IMG/VR virus record: IMGVR_UViG_3300022074_004935
Span: 1-37,226 of that record
Length of the DNA: 37,226 nucleotides
Reading direction: 5' to 3' (one strand)
Source: a virus
Position numbers and translations under genes: made by a program. Below, in pieces: positions 1 to 7,193 of the stretch. The notes under the pieces are model-generated. The model was not told the origin of the DNA and made no database searches. It saw only the letters and a list, made by a program, of their open reading frames with translations. How positions within the stretch are numbered: the stretch's first letter is position 1; each line of letters starts with the position of its first letter.

Positions 1-81
1 GTCATCATGATCCCAGCAAAGTTCTTCGTATAAAGCATTGAGTTTCTCCATGTCATCATAGAGAGCATTGGGATCAGGCAT
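1..81 (-). CDS. Small conserved protein, 3' end cut by window edge
   Basis: An ATG at 81 opens a frame that runs without a stop to the window edge (27 codons). The peptide begins MPDPNALYDDMEKLNALYEE and is acidic and probably helical. It follows the small membrane protein gene at 104-331 by 22 bases, in the same orientation and with the same tight spacing as the rest of the window. I recognise no domain. The function is unknown and the C terminus lies outside the window. Confidence 0.6.
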   Translation of the reverse strand, partial: MPDPNALYDDMEKLNALYEELCWDHDD

Positions 82-103
82 AATAATTAGAAATGTTTTC
101 TAT

Positions 104-331
104 CTATTCGCCTTCACTCAATACGAAGTAGAATTTGCTTTGGTCTACTGGTGCATTCTCATAAGATGAAATGTCACCATACTGTTTGTGGTCTTTGTAA
201 CCTACCATACGACCCTTCGTATTTTGAAGAGCTGACATGAAGACTACGAAAAAGAATACTGCTGGCGCACCAACAAGCAGTGCTCCTCCAATTACATAAT
301 AAGTCAGAATTTCAAGTAAAGAGTTTTCCAT
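104..331 (-). CDS. Small membrane protein downstream of hli
   Basis: A 75-residue protein with a hydrophobic N-terminal half (about residues 8-34, rich in Val, Phe and Ala) that reads as one long or two short membrane segments. A polar C-terminal tail follows. The start overlaps the stop of the 28-residue microprotein at 331-417 (TGATG), so the two are probably translationally coupled. It belongs to the hli operon: hli, microprotein, this gene, then the gene at 1-81. I cannot assign a photosystem subunit family. A thylakoid or inner-membrane role is an inference from the company it keeps. Confidence 0.7.
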   Translation of the reverse strand: MENSLLEILTYYVIGGALLVGAPAVFFFVVFMSALQNTKGRMVGYKDHKQYGDISSYENAPVDQSKFYFVLSEGE

Positions 332-417
332 CAGTAGGTTTCTGAAAGTTGTTCCATAGTATAACCGAGCAGACAGAAAAAAGCAACTGTCGTGACGGTA
401 AAAATAATCTCAGTCAT
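331..417 (-). CDS. 28-residue single-helix microprotein
   Basis: A short frame of 28 codons between hli and the 75-residue membrane protein. It starts MTEIIFTVTTVAFF and ends in a polar tail. Residues 3-20 form one likely membrane helix. Its ATG overlaps the hli stop codon and its TGA overlaps the next ATG, so it fits exactly into the operon with no spare bases. That fit is the main support for it being real. It is in the size range of small photosystem or cytochrome b6f peptides, but I see no family match. Confidence 0.6.
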   Translation of the reverse strand: MTEIIFTVTTVAFFCLLGYTMEQLSETY

Positions 418-635
418 CAGAATCCGAAGACACCAAAGAAGAATACGCTACCAGTTGTAGCATACGAAACGACTGCAGCGACAAATCCAAGCATAGCAGT
501 GCGTCCATTCAATTTCTCTGCCTTTTCTGCATAAGTCTCATATCCATAACGTTGTGCGTCAGTCTCTGAGATATACATTTGAGGTTCTTTAGCAAACAGG
601 TTTTGCTGACCACGGTCATTTGTTGTTACAGTCAC
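417..635 (-). CDS. hli: High-light-inducible protein (HLIP)
   Basis: A 72-residue single-helix protein of the chlorophyll a/b-binding superfamily. The diagnostic motif AEKLNGRTAMLGF lies around residues 39-51, with the Glu-Arg pair and the Asn and Met expected of the chlorophyll-binding helix, and a hydrophobic stretch follows. HLIPs bind chlorophyll and carotenoid and protect photosystems from excess light. Cyanophage copies are thought to keep host photosynthesis running during infection. The start is GTG at 635, preceded by GGAG at a good distance, and there is no better ATG. A consensus sigma70 promoter lies directly upstream (663-691), so it can be read separately from pstS. The length is normal for cyanophage HLIPs. 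Confidence 0.95.
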   Translation of the reverse strand: MTVTTNDRGQQNLFAKEPQMYISETDAQRYGYETYAEKAEKLNGRTAMLGFVAAVVSYATTGSVFFFGVFGF

Positions 636-662
636 GATACACTCCGTAATGTTTCTTTACAT

Positions 663-691
663 ATTATATAGGAAACATAAAGTTTTGTCAA
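663..691 (-). promoter_or_regulatory. Consensus sigma70-type promoter for hli
   Basis: Reading the minus strand, TTGACA (691-686) is followed after exactly 17 bases by TATAAT (668-663). Both hexamers match the bacterial consensus perfectly. The -10 lies 28 bases before the GTG start of hli, and the -35 begins four bases after the pstS stop codon. The host housekeeping RNA polymerase should recognise it, which suggests early or constitutive expression of hli. Confidence 0.85.
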
Positions 692-694
692 CAC

Positions 695-1663
695 CTATTG
701 AATGGTTTCAACAGCAGCAAGTGCTTTCTGACGAAGGTCTGCAGGAAGAGGAACATAACCAAGACCATCAGACATTGCTTGTGCTTTCTCGCTCAACATA
801 TAACGAAGAGTCTCCTTCACACCAGTCTTAGACTCAGGATACGCTAAGACCCAAGTAAGGGAGACAATAGGATATGCGTTGGCACCAGCAGGATTAGCAT
901 CAGCACCACGAAGCTGATCGTCAAGGATGATCCTCGATAGACCTGCTGCAGATGTTTCCGCATTTGCTTTGACATAGTTACCTGCCTTGTTTTGTAGGGA
1001 TACTTGTTGGAAACTATTACTGTTGACAACAAAACCATAATTGAGATAACCAATGGCACCTTCAAGTTGTTTGATACCAGCAGCAACACCACTGTTACCT
1101 TTACCACCAATACCAGCAGGCCATGCTACTGCTTTACCAGTGCCGACATTCTTCTTCCACTCAGGAGAGAATGCAGACAGGGAGTTAGTGAAACCTTTTG
1201 TGGTGCCACTACCATCAGAACGCCATACAGGAACAATAGTTTTACTATCACACCCGAAGGTAGACCAGTTAGTAATCTTACCAAGATATACATCAGCAAG
1301 TTGTGTCTGTGTCATCTTGACTTCACAACCAGGATAGTTATATGCAGGAACAATAGCACCACCAGTCATAGGAATGTGGACCATTGGAATTTTCTGCTTC
1401 TCATCACTTACAGCACCATCACTGGCACCAAAGTCAACTGTGTTAGCAATATACTGACGGACACCAGCACCACTACCAACTGCTTGATAGTTTACTTGAT
1501 TACCAGTCTCTTGATTATATCTTTGAAACCATGAAGTATAAAGAGGAGCAGGGAATGTAGCACCTGCTGCATCAAGTCTGAATGTAGTATTATCCGATCC
1601 ACTACCACAGGCAACCATCAGAGGAGTGACGGCAGCGATTGTTGCGATTGCTTTGAGTTTCAT
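695..1663 (-). CDS. pstS: Phosphate ABC transporter substrate-binding protein PstS
   Basis: A 322-residue periplasmic phosphate-binding protein. The N terminus is a signal peptide with a lipobox-like end (MVACGS, Cys at about 19), so it may be a lipoprotein. The mature part carries the family signatures: GATFPAPLYTSWF near residue 34, GSGAGVRQ near 62, GASDGAVS near 79 and SDGSGTTKGF near 149, the last containing phosphate-contacting Ser/Gly/Thr. PstS delivers phosphate to the host PstCAB importer. Phage copies are known from marine cyanophages and help under phosphate starvation. It lies between an outer-membrane-type gene and hli. The upstream sequence has TTAA repeats in place of a -35. 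The ribosome-binding site is weak. Confidence 0.96.
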   Translation of the reverse strand: MKLKAIATIAAVTPLMVACGSGSDNTTFRLDAAGATFPAPLYTSWFQRYNQETGNQVNYQAVGSGAGVRQYIANTVDFGASDGAVSDEKQKIPMVHIPMTGGAIVPAYNYPGCEVKMTQTQLADVYLGKITNWSTFGCDSKTIVPVWRSDGSGTTKGFTNSLSAFSPEWKKNVGTGKAVAWPAGIGGKGNSGVAAGIKQLEGAIGYLNYGFVVNSNSFQQVSLQNKAGNYVKANAETSAAGLSRIILDDQLRGADANPAGANAYPIVSLTWVLAYPESKTGVKETLRYMLSEKAQAMSDGLGYVPLPADLRQKALAAVETIQ

Positions 1664-1681
1664 TTTAGTAAAAAAACTTTT

Positions 1682-1711
1682 TTATATAGAGACAATTAAT
1701 ACAATTTTAAC
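1682..1711 (-). promoter_or_regulatory. Candidate PHO box and -10 element upstream of pstS
   Basis: On the minus strand the sequence reads GTTAAAAT (1711-1704), three bases, ATTAATTG (1700-1693), three bases, then CTATATAA (1689-1682). The two TTAA cores are 11 bp apart, one helical turn. That matches the cyanobacterial PHO-box pattern of 8-bp units separated by 3 bp. No TTGACA is present, as expected for an activator-dependent promoter. TATATA at 1688-1683 is a possible -10. Cyanophage pstS induction by the host PhoR/PhoB system is established for other phages; its application here is inference. Confidence 0.5.
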
Positions 1712-1715
1712 CATT

Positions 1716-1740
1716 AAAAAGGGGATGCCATCGCACCCCC
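1716..1740 (-). terminator. Rho-independent terminator after the OMP gene
   Basis: On the minus strand GGGGGTGC, loop GATG, GCATCCCC forms an 8-bp stem with a single G-U pair, followed by TTTTT. It lies 39 bases after the stop of the beta-barrel gene and just before the pstS promoter region, so it insulates the two units. Confidence 0.85.
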
Positions 1741-1778
1741 AGTATAACATCTAGATATTTACTTGTCTATATTGAATA

Positions 1779-2147
1779 TCAGAAGTTCCACTTAACTCCC
1801 AACTTACCACCAACACCAAAATCATCATTATTATCAGCAGTCAGGAAGGAGAGCTCACCATAGACTCCAACATCGTCAGAGACGGGGATGCCAATTCCTG
1901 CTTTACCAGATAACTGGGTGTCAGTTTCTTCACCGTCAACGGCAACGAGTGCAGGACCAGCCTGGAGATAGAAAGAAGTAGAACCTGACTCTCCTTCATA
2001 ACCTATATGGATGTCAGTTGTTGCAGCAGTGTAATCATCGCCAACCCAACCTGCATTTGTCTCTACGTTAACGTAGGGACCGGCTAGGGCAGCAGCTGGA
2101 GCAAGGGCAATTGCAGCGGCAGCTGCAGCGATAGTCGTTTTAAACAT
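1779..2147 (-). CDS. Small outer-membrane beta-barrel-like protein
   Basis: A 122-residue protein with a clear Sec signal peptide: Lys at 3, an Ala-rich core, and likely cleavage after ALA near residue 22. The mature part is Gly/Thr/Val-rich with alternating polar and apolar residues (for example GKAGIGIPVSDDVGVYGELSF), as in small beta-barrels, and ends in Phe, the usual C-terminal outer-membrane signal. At roughly 100 mature residues it could form an eight-strand barrel or an incomplete one. It has its own promoter region, a long structured leader and its own terminator. It sits between the glycan island and pstS, so a role at the host outer membrane, such as phosphate entry or receptor change, is plausible but unproven. 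Confidence 0.7.
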   Translation of the reverse strand: MFKTTIAAAAAAIALAPAAALAGPYVNVETNAGWVGDDYTAATTDIHIGYEGESGSTSFYLQAGPALVAVDGEETDTQLSGKAGIGIPVSDDVGVYGELSFLTADNNDDFGVGGKLGVKWNF

Positions 2148-2159
2148 TTGTTTTACCTT

Positions 2160-2225
2160 TAGTTACTTGCGGAATGGATACCCGCAGATGAATAGGGACT
2201 CGACTGTCCCGTTTGCTTCCCTTTG
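2160..2225 (-). promoter_or_regulatory. Structured 5' leader of the OMP gene (two hairpins)
   Basis: The leader RNA contains GGGAC-AGTCGA-GTCCC (2209-2194) and TGCGG-GTATCCATT-CCGCA (2186-2168), both perfect 5-bp stems, shortly before the AAAGGT-type ribosome-binding site and the ATG at 2147. Neither hairpin is followed by a T tract, so they look like 5' stabilising or regulatory structures rather than terminators. I do not recognise a known riboswitch consensus. Confidence 0.45.
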
Positions 2226-2257
2226 TTACTTTAATTACTGAAAGACGAAAGGTTAAG

Positions 2258-2291
2258 TATTTATGTTACTTGAAGTCTCGTAGTATGTCAA
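2258..2291 (-). promoter_or_regulatory. Promoter region of the OMP gene
   Basis: TTGACA (2291-2286) is followed after 17 bases by TAACAT (2268-2263), a 4/6 match to the -10 consensus. CATAAATA (2265-2258), one mismatch from the T4 late promoter TATAAATA, overlaps the -10. The TGA inside TTGACA is the stop codon of the GT25 gene, so the promoter is nested in the end of the island. Confidence 0.5.
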
Positions 2292-3103
2292 GTGGGTGGG
2301 TTTGCCGACTCTTGCTGTTGTGCAGCAGAACTTCCAGCAATCCGACCCAAGTAAGGATCATAGTTCATCCACTCTCGTATGTCAACCTCAGTGCCTTGAT
2401 GCTGCCAATAGTTTGTAAGAGCAGCATGTGGACCCTTATGAAAGACTCCTATGTGCTCTGCATGAATGGTTGATCCTAGTGACAAATTATATAAGAACAA
2501 AGGAATGGTGTAAGTCTTACCAGTTTCTAAGATTGTGTCTTCGGAGACTGCTCTGGGTTTTACACCATTGTCTAATTTAAACTTATCACCACGAATGTGA
2601 TGCTTCATCAGTTTAGCAGCATGATGACGAGAAATCAAGTAAACAGCAGCAGAGAAGTCATTGATAAACTTCAAATGCAACTTAACATGAATGTCACCCG
2701 TTGTTATTGCAGTCAGTTGAACACAATCCCAGTCATATGGAAGCAAACCGACAAACTCATGCCAAGCAAAGTTCCAATACCTAACAGGGGAAAAGTCTAC
2801 ATCATCCTCAAGGATCATGCAATACTCATCATCAGTTTCTTCATAGAAATGTTTAATTGCCTTGAGGTGTGACATACAGCACCCCAGTTCATTCTGACTC
2901 ACATTATCAGGGATTCTGCCCTTTAAATATGAAGACACATCATCTTCTCTACCATCATATCCTGAAATACGAGTATGGTTATTAACATCCCAATACTTAA
3001 ACTGTTCTTCCATGTAGAACCGTCGATCTTCATCGGCGTCTAGATTCAGCCAATAGATCTTAGGAAGTCCCTTCAGTTTAAAAGTGGACTTATTTTTGTC
3101 CAT
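2288..3103 (-). CDS. Glycosyltransferase family 25 (LPS sugar transferase)
   Basis: About 271 residues from the ATG at 3103, which follows the upstream stop by four bases; an in-frame ATG at 3127 gives eight more. The GT25 pattern is clear: a start strand KIYWLNLDADEDRRFYMEEQF, then GCCMSHLKAIKHF and the acidic motif MILEDDVDF in the position of the catalytic/metal region. GT25 enzymes add galactose or glucose to LPS or LOS from nucleotide-sugar donors in the cytoplasm. It is the last gene of the island. The C-terminal tail (Ala/Gln/Ser-rich) is not part of the domain. Confidence 0.85.
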   Translation of the reverse strand: MDKNKSTFKLKGLPKIYWLNLDADEDRRFYMEEQFKYWDVNNHTRISGYDGREDDVSSYLKGRIPDNVSQNELGCCMSHLKAIKHFYEETDDEYCMILEDDVDFSPVRYWNFAWHEFVGLLPYDWDCVQLTAITTGDIHVKLHLKFINDFSAAVYLISRHHAAKLMKHHIRGDKFKLDNGVKPRAVSEDTILETGKTYTIPLFLYNLSLGSTIHAEHIGVFHKGPHAALTNYWQHQGTEVDIREWMNYDPYLGRIAGSSAAQQQESANPPT

Positions 3104-3107
3104 CTTA

Positions 3108-3911
3108 CTAAATGCGTGTCCATCCATCGGGTACTACATCCTTTGTATCGTGATCTTTCGTATAACCATCAGTGCCAAACCACTGTTGAGGAGCAACTAC
3201 TGTACCCCTATTAGCAAGCCATGCACCCCACCAAGAGAATGAGGAGTTGGCAATAATAAAATCAGAGCAGAGTGTTATAAGACAAAGGTCTACCCTATTG
3301 TCTTCATTCTCAGAGATTAGGAAACGATCTCCAGAGAACAACTCTTGCTCATTACACCATGCAGGATCATCTGAAAACACAATCACATTACGATCATCAT
3401 CAAAGTGCTTCAGTGCCTCTGCATAATACTCAAGAGTACATGGAGGATGATTAGCACTATTAATTACATAGTCGGTACGACGAACATGAAGGGCAATAGG
3501 ATTATCTACAGTCTTGATCATCTCTTTACAAGGATTCAAAATCTCATCCTTGAAAGTAAAATCATCATAAATCTCTGCTTTAATATGTCTGAAGTATTTT
3601 TCTGTTTGAAAATATCCTTGTAGACTTACATTATCAGGACATTGGTAAAACATTTCCTCATCATAGTGAAAATGTCTTTCATGAATAGTAGGTGATTTTC
3701 CACCATTCAAAAGTCCAATGTTTGTATTCAGATCAAAGGAATCAAATAACTCCGTGCGAAGCATGTTTCCAATACCGTCATCCACCGCATCTTGGTGGTT
3801 GGGGATGGTGATGTCTGTTCCAATATTTCTTGCTATCCCTTTGAGGGCAGCATACTGGAACATCTGATTACCAAGACGACCCATTCGTCCCAGCGCATTA
3901 AATCCAATCAT
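3108..3911 (-). CDS. Glycosyltransferase family 11 (fucosyltransferase-like), copy A
   Basis: 267 residues with the alpha-1,2-fucosyltransferase signatures: GRMGRLGNQMFQYAALKG at the N terminus, the donor-binding motif HVRRTDY in the middle, VIVFSDD, and SFSWWGAWL near the C terminus. GT11 enzymes transfer L-fucose (in some cases L-galactose) from a GDP-sugar. Its ATG overlaps the stop of the next upstream gene (ATGA). A paralogue lies at 4729-5586, with a third transferase between them. The acceptor cannot be told from the sequence. Confidence 0.9.
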   Translation of the reverse strand: MIGFNALGRMGRLGNQMFQYAALKGIARNIGTDITIPNHQDAVDDGIGNMLRTELFDSFDLNTNIGLLNGGKSPTIHERHFHYDEEMFYQCPDNVSLQGYFQTEKYFRHIKAEIYDDFTFKDEILNPCKEMIKTVDNPIALHVRRTDYVINSANHPPCTLEYYAEALKHFDDDRNVIVFSDDPAWCNEQELFSGDRFLISENEDNRVDLCLITLCSDFIIANSSFSWWGAWLANRGTVVAPQQWFGTDGYTKDHDTKDVVPDGWTRI

Positions 3912-4732
3912 TTCAGTTGTGCTTTGCGTGTTTTCAGATAATCCTGATTCTCATAATACTCTTGAAGTTGTGCTTTGTCAAACTCCATTAGAGTATCATG
4001 CAGGTTTTTGTTGTTCTGGATAAATGGATTTGTGAACCAAGAGTTATTAGTTCTCGCATGTTCTATATGATATACATGTGCATCCATCCTACACACATTA
4101 TATCCTAGTTTGTGGAACCTAAAGTATCTTTCATCATCCTCATATCCATATGCGATGAAGTTTTCATTCTCTAGTCCACCTTCAATATATTTTTTAGTGG
4201 AGAAGAACTGACAGAATCCATACTTAGCATCATAGACCCTAGAACTCTTTCTAAGAATAGAGAGATCATAGTCGCCATTGATAAACTCAGATACTAGTTC
4301 ATCAGTAGCAAAGATTTGGAACTGCCAATTACCATCACCGTAAGGATAAACAACATCACACTCACCAGAAGTAATTTTTTCTTCAGACATTACATATGAT
4401 TCTAGTGGCAGAATAATATCACAATCATAATTTACCACTACATCTGTGGTAGTCATCATGACCATATCATTTAGCAATCTAGTGCGATGAAAATATTCTT
4501 CCGGGTTCTCTTCAAAAACATGTGTCAATCTATCTACTTTATCACCAACACATTCTCTAATCTGTGGTAAGGCACTCTCAGCAAATACAGAAGTTTTATC
4601 AGACTCTTTTACAATAATCTGACAATCTGTATTATCAAGAAGATAAATTGAACTGACAATAACATTTCTAAGTCTATCATCCGTTTCAATCCTGAGAGGG
4701 ACAATAAAAGTAGTGTTAGATAGTTTCGTCAT
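3908..4732 (-). CDS. GT2/GT7-type glycosyltransferase (galactosyltransferase-like)
   Basis: About 274 residues from the ATG at 4732, whose ATGA overlap with the upstream stop decides the start over an in-frame codon at 4744. The N-terminal half is a nucleotide-sugar-binding fold with NYDCDIILPLESY (a DxD-like metal site). The second half has the GT7 C-terminal pattern: a Phe-rich strand FCQFFSTKKY followed by YGYEDDERYFRFHKLGY, where the Glu-Asp-Asp is the acceptor/catalytic site of galactosyltransferase-like enzymes. It is coupled at both ends to GT11 genes, suggesting consecutive steps on one glycan. Donor unknown. Confidence 0.75.
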   Translation of the reverse strand: MTKLSNTTFIVPLRIETDDRLRNVIVSSIYLLDNTDCQIIVKESDKTSVFAESALPQIRECVGDKVDRLTHVFEENPEEYFHRTRLLNDMVMMTTTDVVVNYDCDIILPLESYVMSEEKITSGECDVVYPYGDGNWQFQIFATDELVSEFINGDYDLSILRKSSRVYDAKYGFCQFFSTKKYIEGGLENENFIAYGYEDDERYFRFHKLGYNVCRMDAHVYHIEHARTNNSWFTNPFIQNNKNLHDTLMEFDKAQLQEYYENQDYLKTRKAQLK

Positions 4733-5586
4733 ACCACCTTCCAACCTTCAGGAATCAAATCATCCATATGATAGTGATCATACTGCGAACCAAACCACTT
4801 CTTAGGTGCGATCACAGTCTTATCAGGATTATCAATCAACCATGCACCCCACCAAGAGAATGAACTGTTGGCGATGATAGCATCAGTACAGAGAGACATT
4901 AAGCATAGATCAGTCCAGGGCACTCTCTGACCATCATCAAGTTCATCAGTGCTCTCAGAGAGAATAAAACGATCTGATTTAAAGAAGTCCTGTTCCTGAC
5001 ACCATTCAATATGGTCTGAAAAGACGACTACAGGAATATCCTCAGGAAACTCTGCAAGTGCTTTCTCATAATAATCAAATGTGCAAACAGGGTGCGTTGC
5101 TTCTAGATTCACATATGCCCAAGGAAGTTTGGGATCACCACGACGGATATGTAAGAAGATCTTACGATCACCCTCAATACTATCCATCATTTCCTTACAG
5201 GGTTGATAGATAGAATCTTGAAACTGAAAGTCCTCACGAAGTTCTTTCTCTACATTCTCAAAATATCTTTCTGTTTGAAAATATCCATCAAGGTTTACAT
5301 TATCAGGACACTCATTAAAGAGTTGTTTGTTAAAATGAAACTCCTTCCAGATAGCCCAGGGAAGATTATCAGGAATACCATGATGCTCCTCTGTGGCACC
5401 AGTCATCTTGAATGTTTCAAACATACAATAGTTGTTCTCACACCCATACTCATCCACACCAGACGTGCCTGGAGGAGGGATGACCCAATCAAACCCACGA
5501 TTAGCAGCAATACCTCTTAGAGAAGCATATTGGAACATCTGGTTGCCAAGACGACCAGACTTACCAAGTTTATTAAACGATAGCAT
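4729..5586 (-). CDS. Glycosyltransferase family 11 (fucosyltransferase-like), copy B
   Basis: 285 residues, paralogous to the protein at 3108-3911. It shares GKSGRLGNQMFQYASLRG, the phrase LDGYFQTERYFENVEKE, HIRRGDP in the donor site, PVVVFSDH and SFSWWGAWLI. It is 18 residues longer, with an insert near residues 45-55 and a longer loop after HIRRGDP. Divergence between the copies is substantial, so they probably act on different acceptors. The start overlaps the stop of the epimerase gene by one base (TGATG type). Confidence 0.9.
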   Translation of the reverse strand: MLSFNKLGKSGRLGNQMFQYASLRGIAANRGFDWVIPPPGTSGVDEYGCENNYCMFETFKMTGATEEHHGIPDNLPWAIWKEFHFNKQLFNECPDNVNLDGYFQTERYFENVEKELREDFQFQDSIYQPCKEMMDSIEGDRKIFLHIRRGDPKLPWAYVNLEATHPVCTFDYYEKALAEFPEDIPVVVFSDHIEWCQEQDFFKSDRFILSESTDELDDGQRVPWTDLCLMSLCTDAIIANSSFSWWGAWLIDNPDKTVIAPKKWFGSQYDHYHMDDLIPEGWKVV

Positions 5587-6437
5587 CAGACATACTCCTT
5601 CTTCATTTTATTATATACCTTTCTAATACCAACATCAATAGTAGTCTTAGGAACCCACCAATTTAAAATGTAATTATCTGCCTCATTTCTTTTATCCATC
5701 TGAACACTATCCTTTGCTAGACCAGGTTTGATATCAATATCATAATTACCATCAACAGCAAAACATCCTTTAATAATAGAGGCAACTTCTTTGATTGTTT
5801 CTGATCTAAATGATGTGATATGAAGTGGATCTTCTGGTTTGAAGTCAGTATAGTTTTCCATAACTGTCTCCAATGCTTCACAGCAATCTTCAGCATAGAG
5901 AAACTGTCTTTCTTCTGTACCATCAGTCAACATTTCAAATTGGCCTTCTTCAAAACCCCTACGGATGAAGTCAGTGATAACATGTGCTTTTTCATGATCC
6001 TTTTCGATTCCATAGACATTCCAGAACTTAACAGTCAGTCCTTTGAGTGCAGTGGTATGAAGTTCACCAACACGTTTCATCACACCATAGGGGGAATATG
6101 ACATGTTACTCATCTGAGAAGAAGCAAAGATAAATCTCTTCTTATGCTTTTCAAGTAGACGGAAAGTATTCGCCATCATACGAGTATTGTTATTTACAAA
6201 CTCAAAAGTATGTTGGTACTTCTTTAGATATCGTGAACCACCTACATCAAAGGCAAGAAAGAATACAAAGTCAGCATACTGAATTGCATTCTCTACTACC
6301 GTATTAGGTGTCACTCTCAAATCATATTGAACACCATTTACAATATCAACATTGCTTACATGATGTCCCTTATCTTTTAAGTAATCAGATAGGTATGCAC
6401 CGATCTGTCCAGCAGATCCTAGGATTGTAATATTCAT
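5586..6437 (-). CDS. NAD-dependent epimerase/dehydratase (extended SDR)
   Basis: 283 residues. The nucleotide-binding motif GSAGQIG is at residues 7-13, an acidic residue ends strand 2 (VDIVNG), FASSQMS occupies the catalytic Ser region, and YGVMK gives the Tyr-x3-Lys pair. This is a Rossmann-fold nucleotide-sugar enzyme. It could be an epimerase, dehydratase or 4-ketoreductase; the sequence alone does not decide. In the context of the E1-type dehydrase and YerE-like enzyme further upstream, a 4-ketoreductase (YerF-type) role is one option. It is tightly coupled to the GT11 gene downstream. Confidence 0.85.
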   Translation of the reverse strand: MNITILGSAGQIGAYLSDYLKDKGHHVSNVDIVNGVQYDLRVTPNTVVENAIQYADFVFFLAFDVGGSRYLKKYQHTFEFVNNNTRMMANTFRLLEKHKKRFIFASSQMSNMSYSPYGVMKRVGELHTTALKGLTVKFWNVYGIEKDHEKAHVITDFIRRGFEEGQFEMLTDGTEERQFLYAEDCCEALETVMENYTDFKPEDPLHITSFRSETIKEVASIIKGCFAVDGNYDIDIKPGLAKDSVQMDKRNEADNYILNWWVPKTTIDVGIRKVYNKMKKEYV

Positions 6438-6446
6438 ATACTCAAA

Positions 6447-7193
6447 TCAATTGCCGTAAGTGTGGTTTGCTACAAAAACTTTAAAGTTCCAATTGTGTTT
6501 TTCATACTCTAGATTATTAATGACCTTAGCATTATAACCTAAGGAAGAATCAGGAGTAAACATTGGACACCCTTCTTCGGTGATCCTTTGTAAGTTAGAA
6601 TAGATTGTACCATATTTATCCATCACTTCGGACCCACCCCATGCAATAATGTCAAGAATACCGAAATCTTTTACTCCAGTTTGTATCCAATCTGGTCCTA
6701 CTTGCATATCAAATACATGAAGTTTATTTGGATCATAATCTTCAAACTGACCTGGAGACTTTAAGAATACAAGATCAGATCTCATACGAATCACATAGTC
6801 ATACTTAAAGTTATTCTCTTCCTCATATTCTTTCTTGAGTTTGATTGCTTGCTCAATCCCATAGAACATAGAAATCTGATTGTCCTTTGGATGAGTTGCT
6901 ACCCATTTCGTTTGCCATGTGTCATTGAACATGTCGGCAAAGTATCTGGGTTTCTCATACTTAATCTTTTTTGGTTTCCAGTTCTCGTCAATCCATTCCT
7001 TGACACCAGCATCTGGCCAAGTGCCCTGACCAACGTCAGTTCTAAACTGAGTACCTACAAGATCTTCGTCAAACCACATATGTGCAAAAACGTCTACGTC
7101 GTTCTGACCTAGACGAAAGTGTTGCTTATGATTTTCATGACACTCTCGATAACTCCTAGGTCTTCCAGAGTAACATAATGCAATTCTTGTCAT
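6447..7193 (-). CDS. Putative glycosyltransferase-like protein
   Basis: 248 residues opening with RIALCYSGRPRSYRECHENH, then VDVFAHMWF, a central DYVIRMRSDLVFLK and a late MFTPDSSLGYN. The Arg-x-Arg-x-Asp segment resembles a metal-binding motif of GT-A transferases, and similar openings occur in polysaccharide-locus proteins from phages and bacteria. I cannot place it in a numbered GT family. It overlaps the GDPD-like gene downstream by four bases. The island context supports a role in glycan assembly. Confidence 0.6.
   Translation of the reverse strand: MTRIALCYSGRPRSYRECHENHKQHFRLGQNDVDVFAHMWFDEDLVGTQFRTDVGQGTWPDAGVKEWIDENWKPKKIKYEKPRYFADMFNDTWQTKWVATHPKDNQISMFYGIEQAIKLKKEYEEENNFKYDYVIRMRSDLVFLKSPGQFEDYDPNKLHVFDMQVGPDWIQTGVKDFGILDIIAWGGSEVMDKYGTIYSNLQRITEEGCPMFTPDSSLGYNAKVINNLEYEKHNWNFKVFVANHTYGN

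Noticed and set aside
104-331. Assigning the 75-residue membrane protein to PsbN, PetN or another photosystem subunit
   Set aside because: The size and helix fit loosely, but no conserved residues match those families, so only a membrane protein call is justified.
1004-1534. Long plus-strand ORF (176 codons) opposite pstS
   Set aside because: It lies wholly antisense to a clear PstS coding region; its translation is rich in Thr, Ile, Asn and Cys, with no motif, as expected of a shadow frame.
2160-2225. Known riboswitch (for example the glutamine riboswitch found in cyanophages) in the OMP leader
   Set aside because: The conserved sequence blocks of that element are not present; only two simple hairpins are seen.
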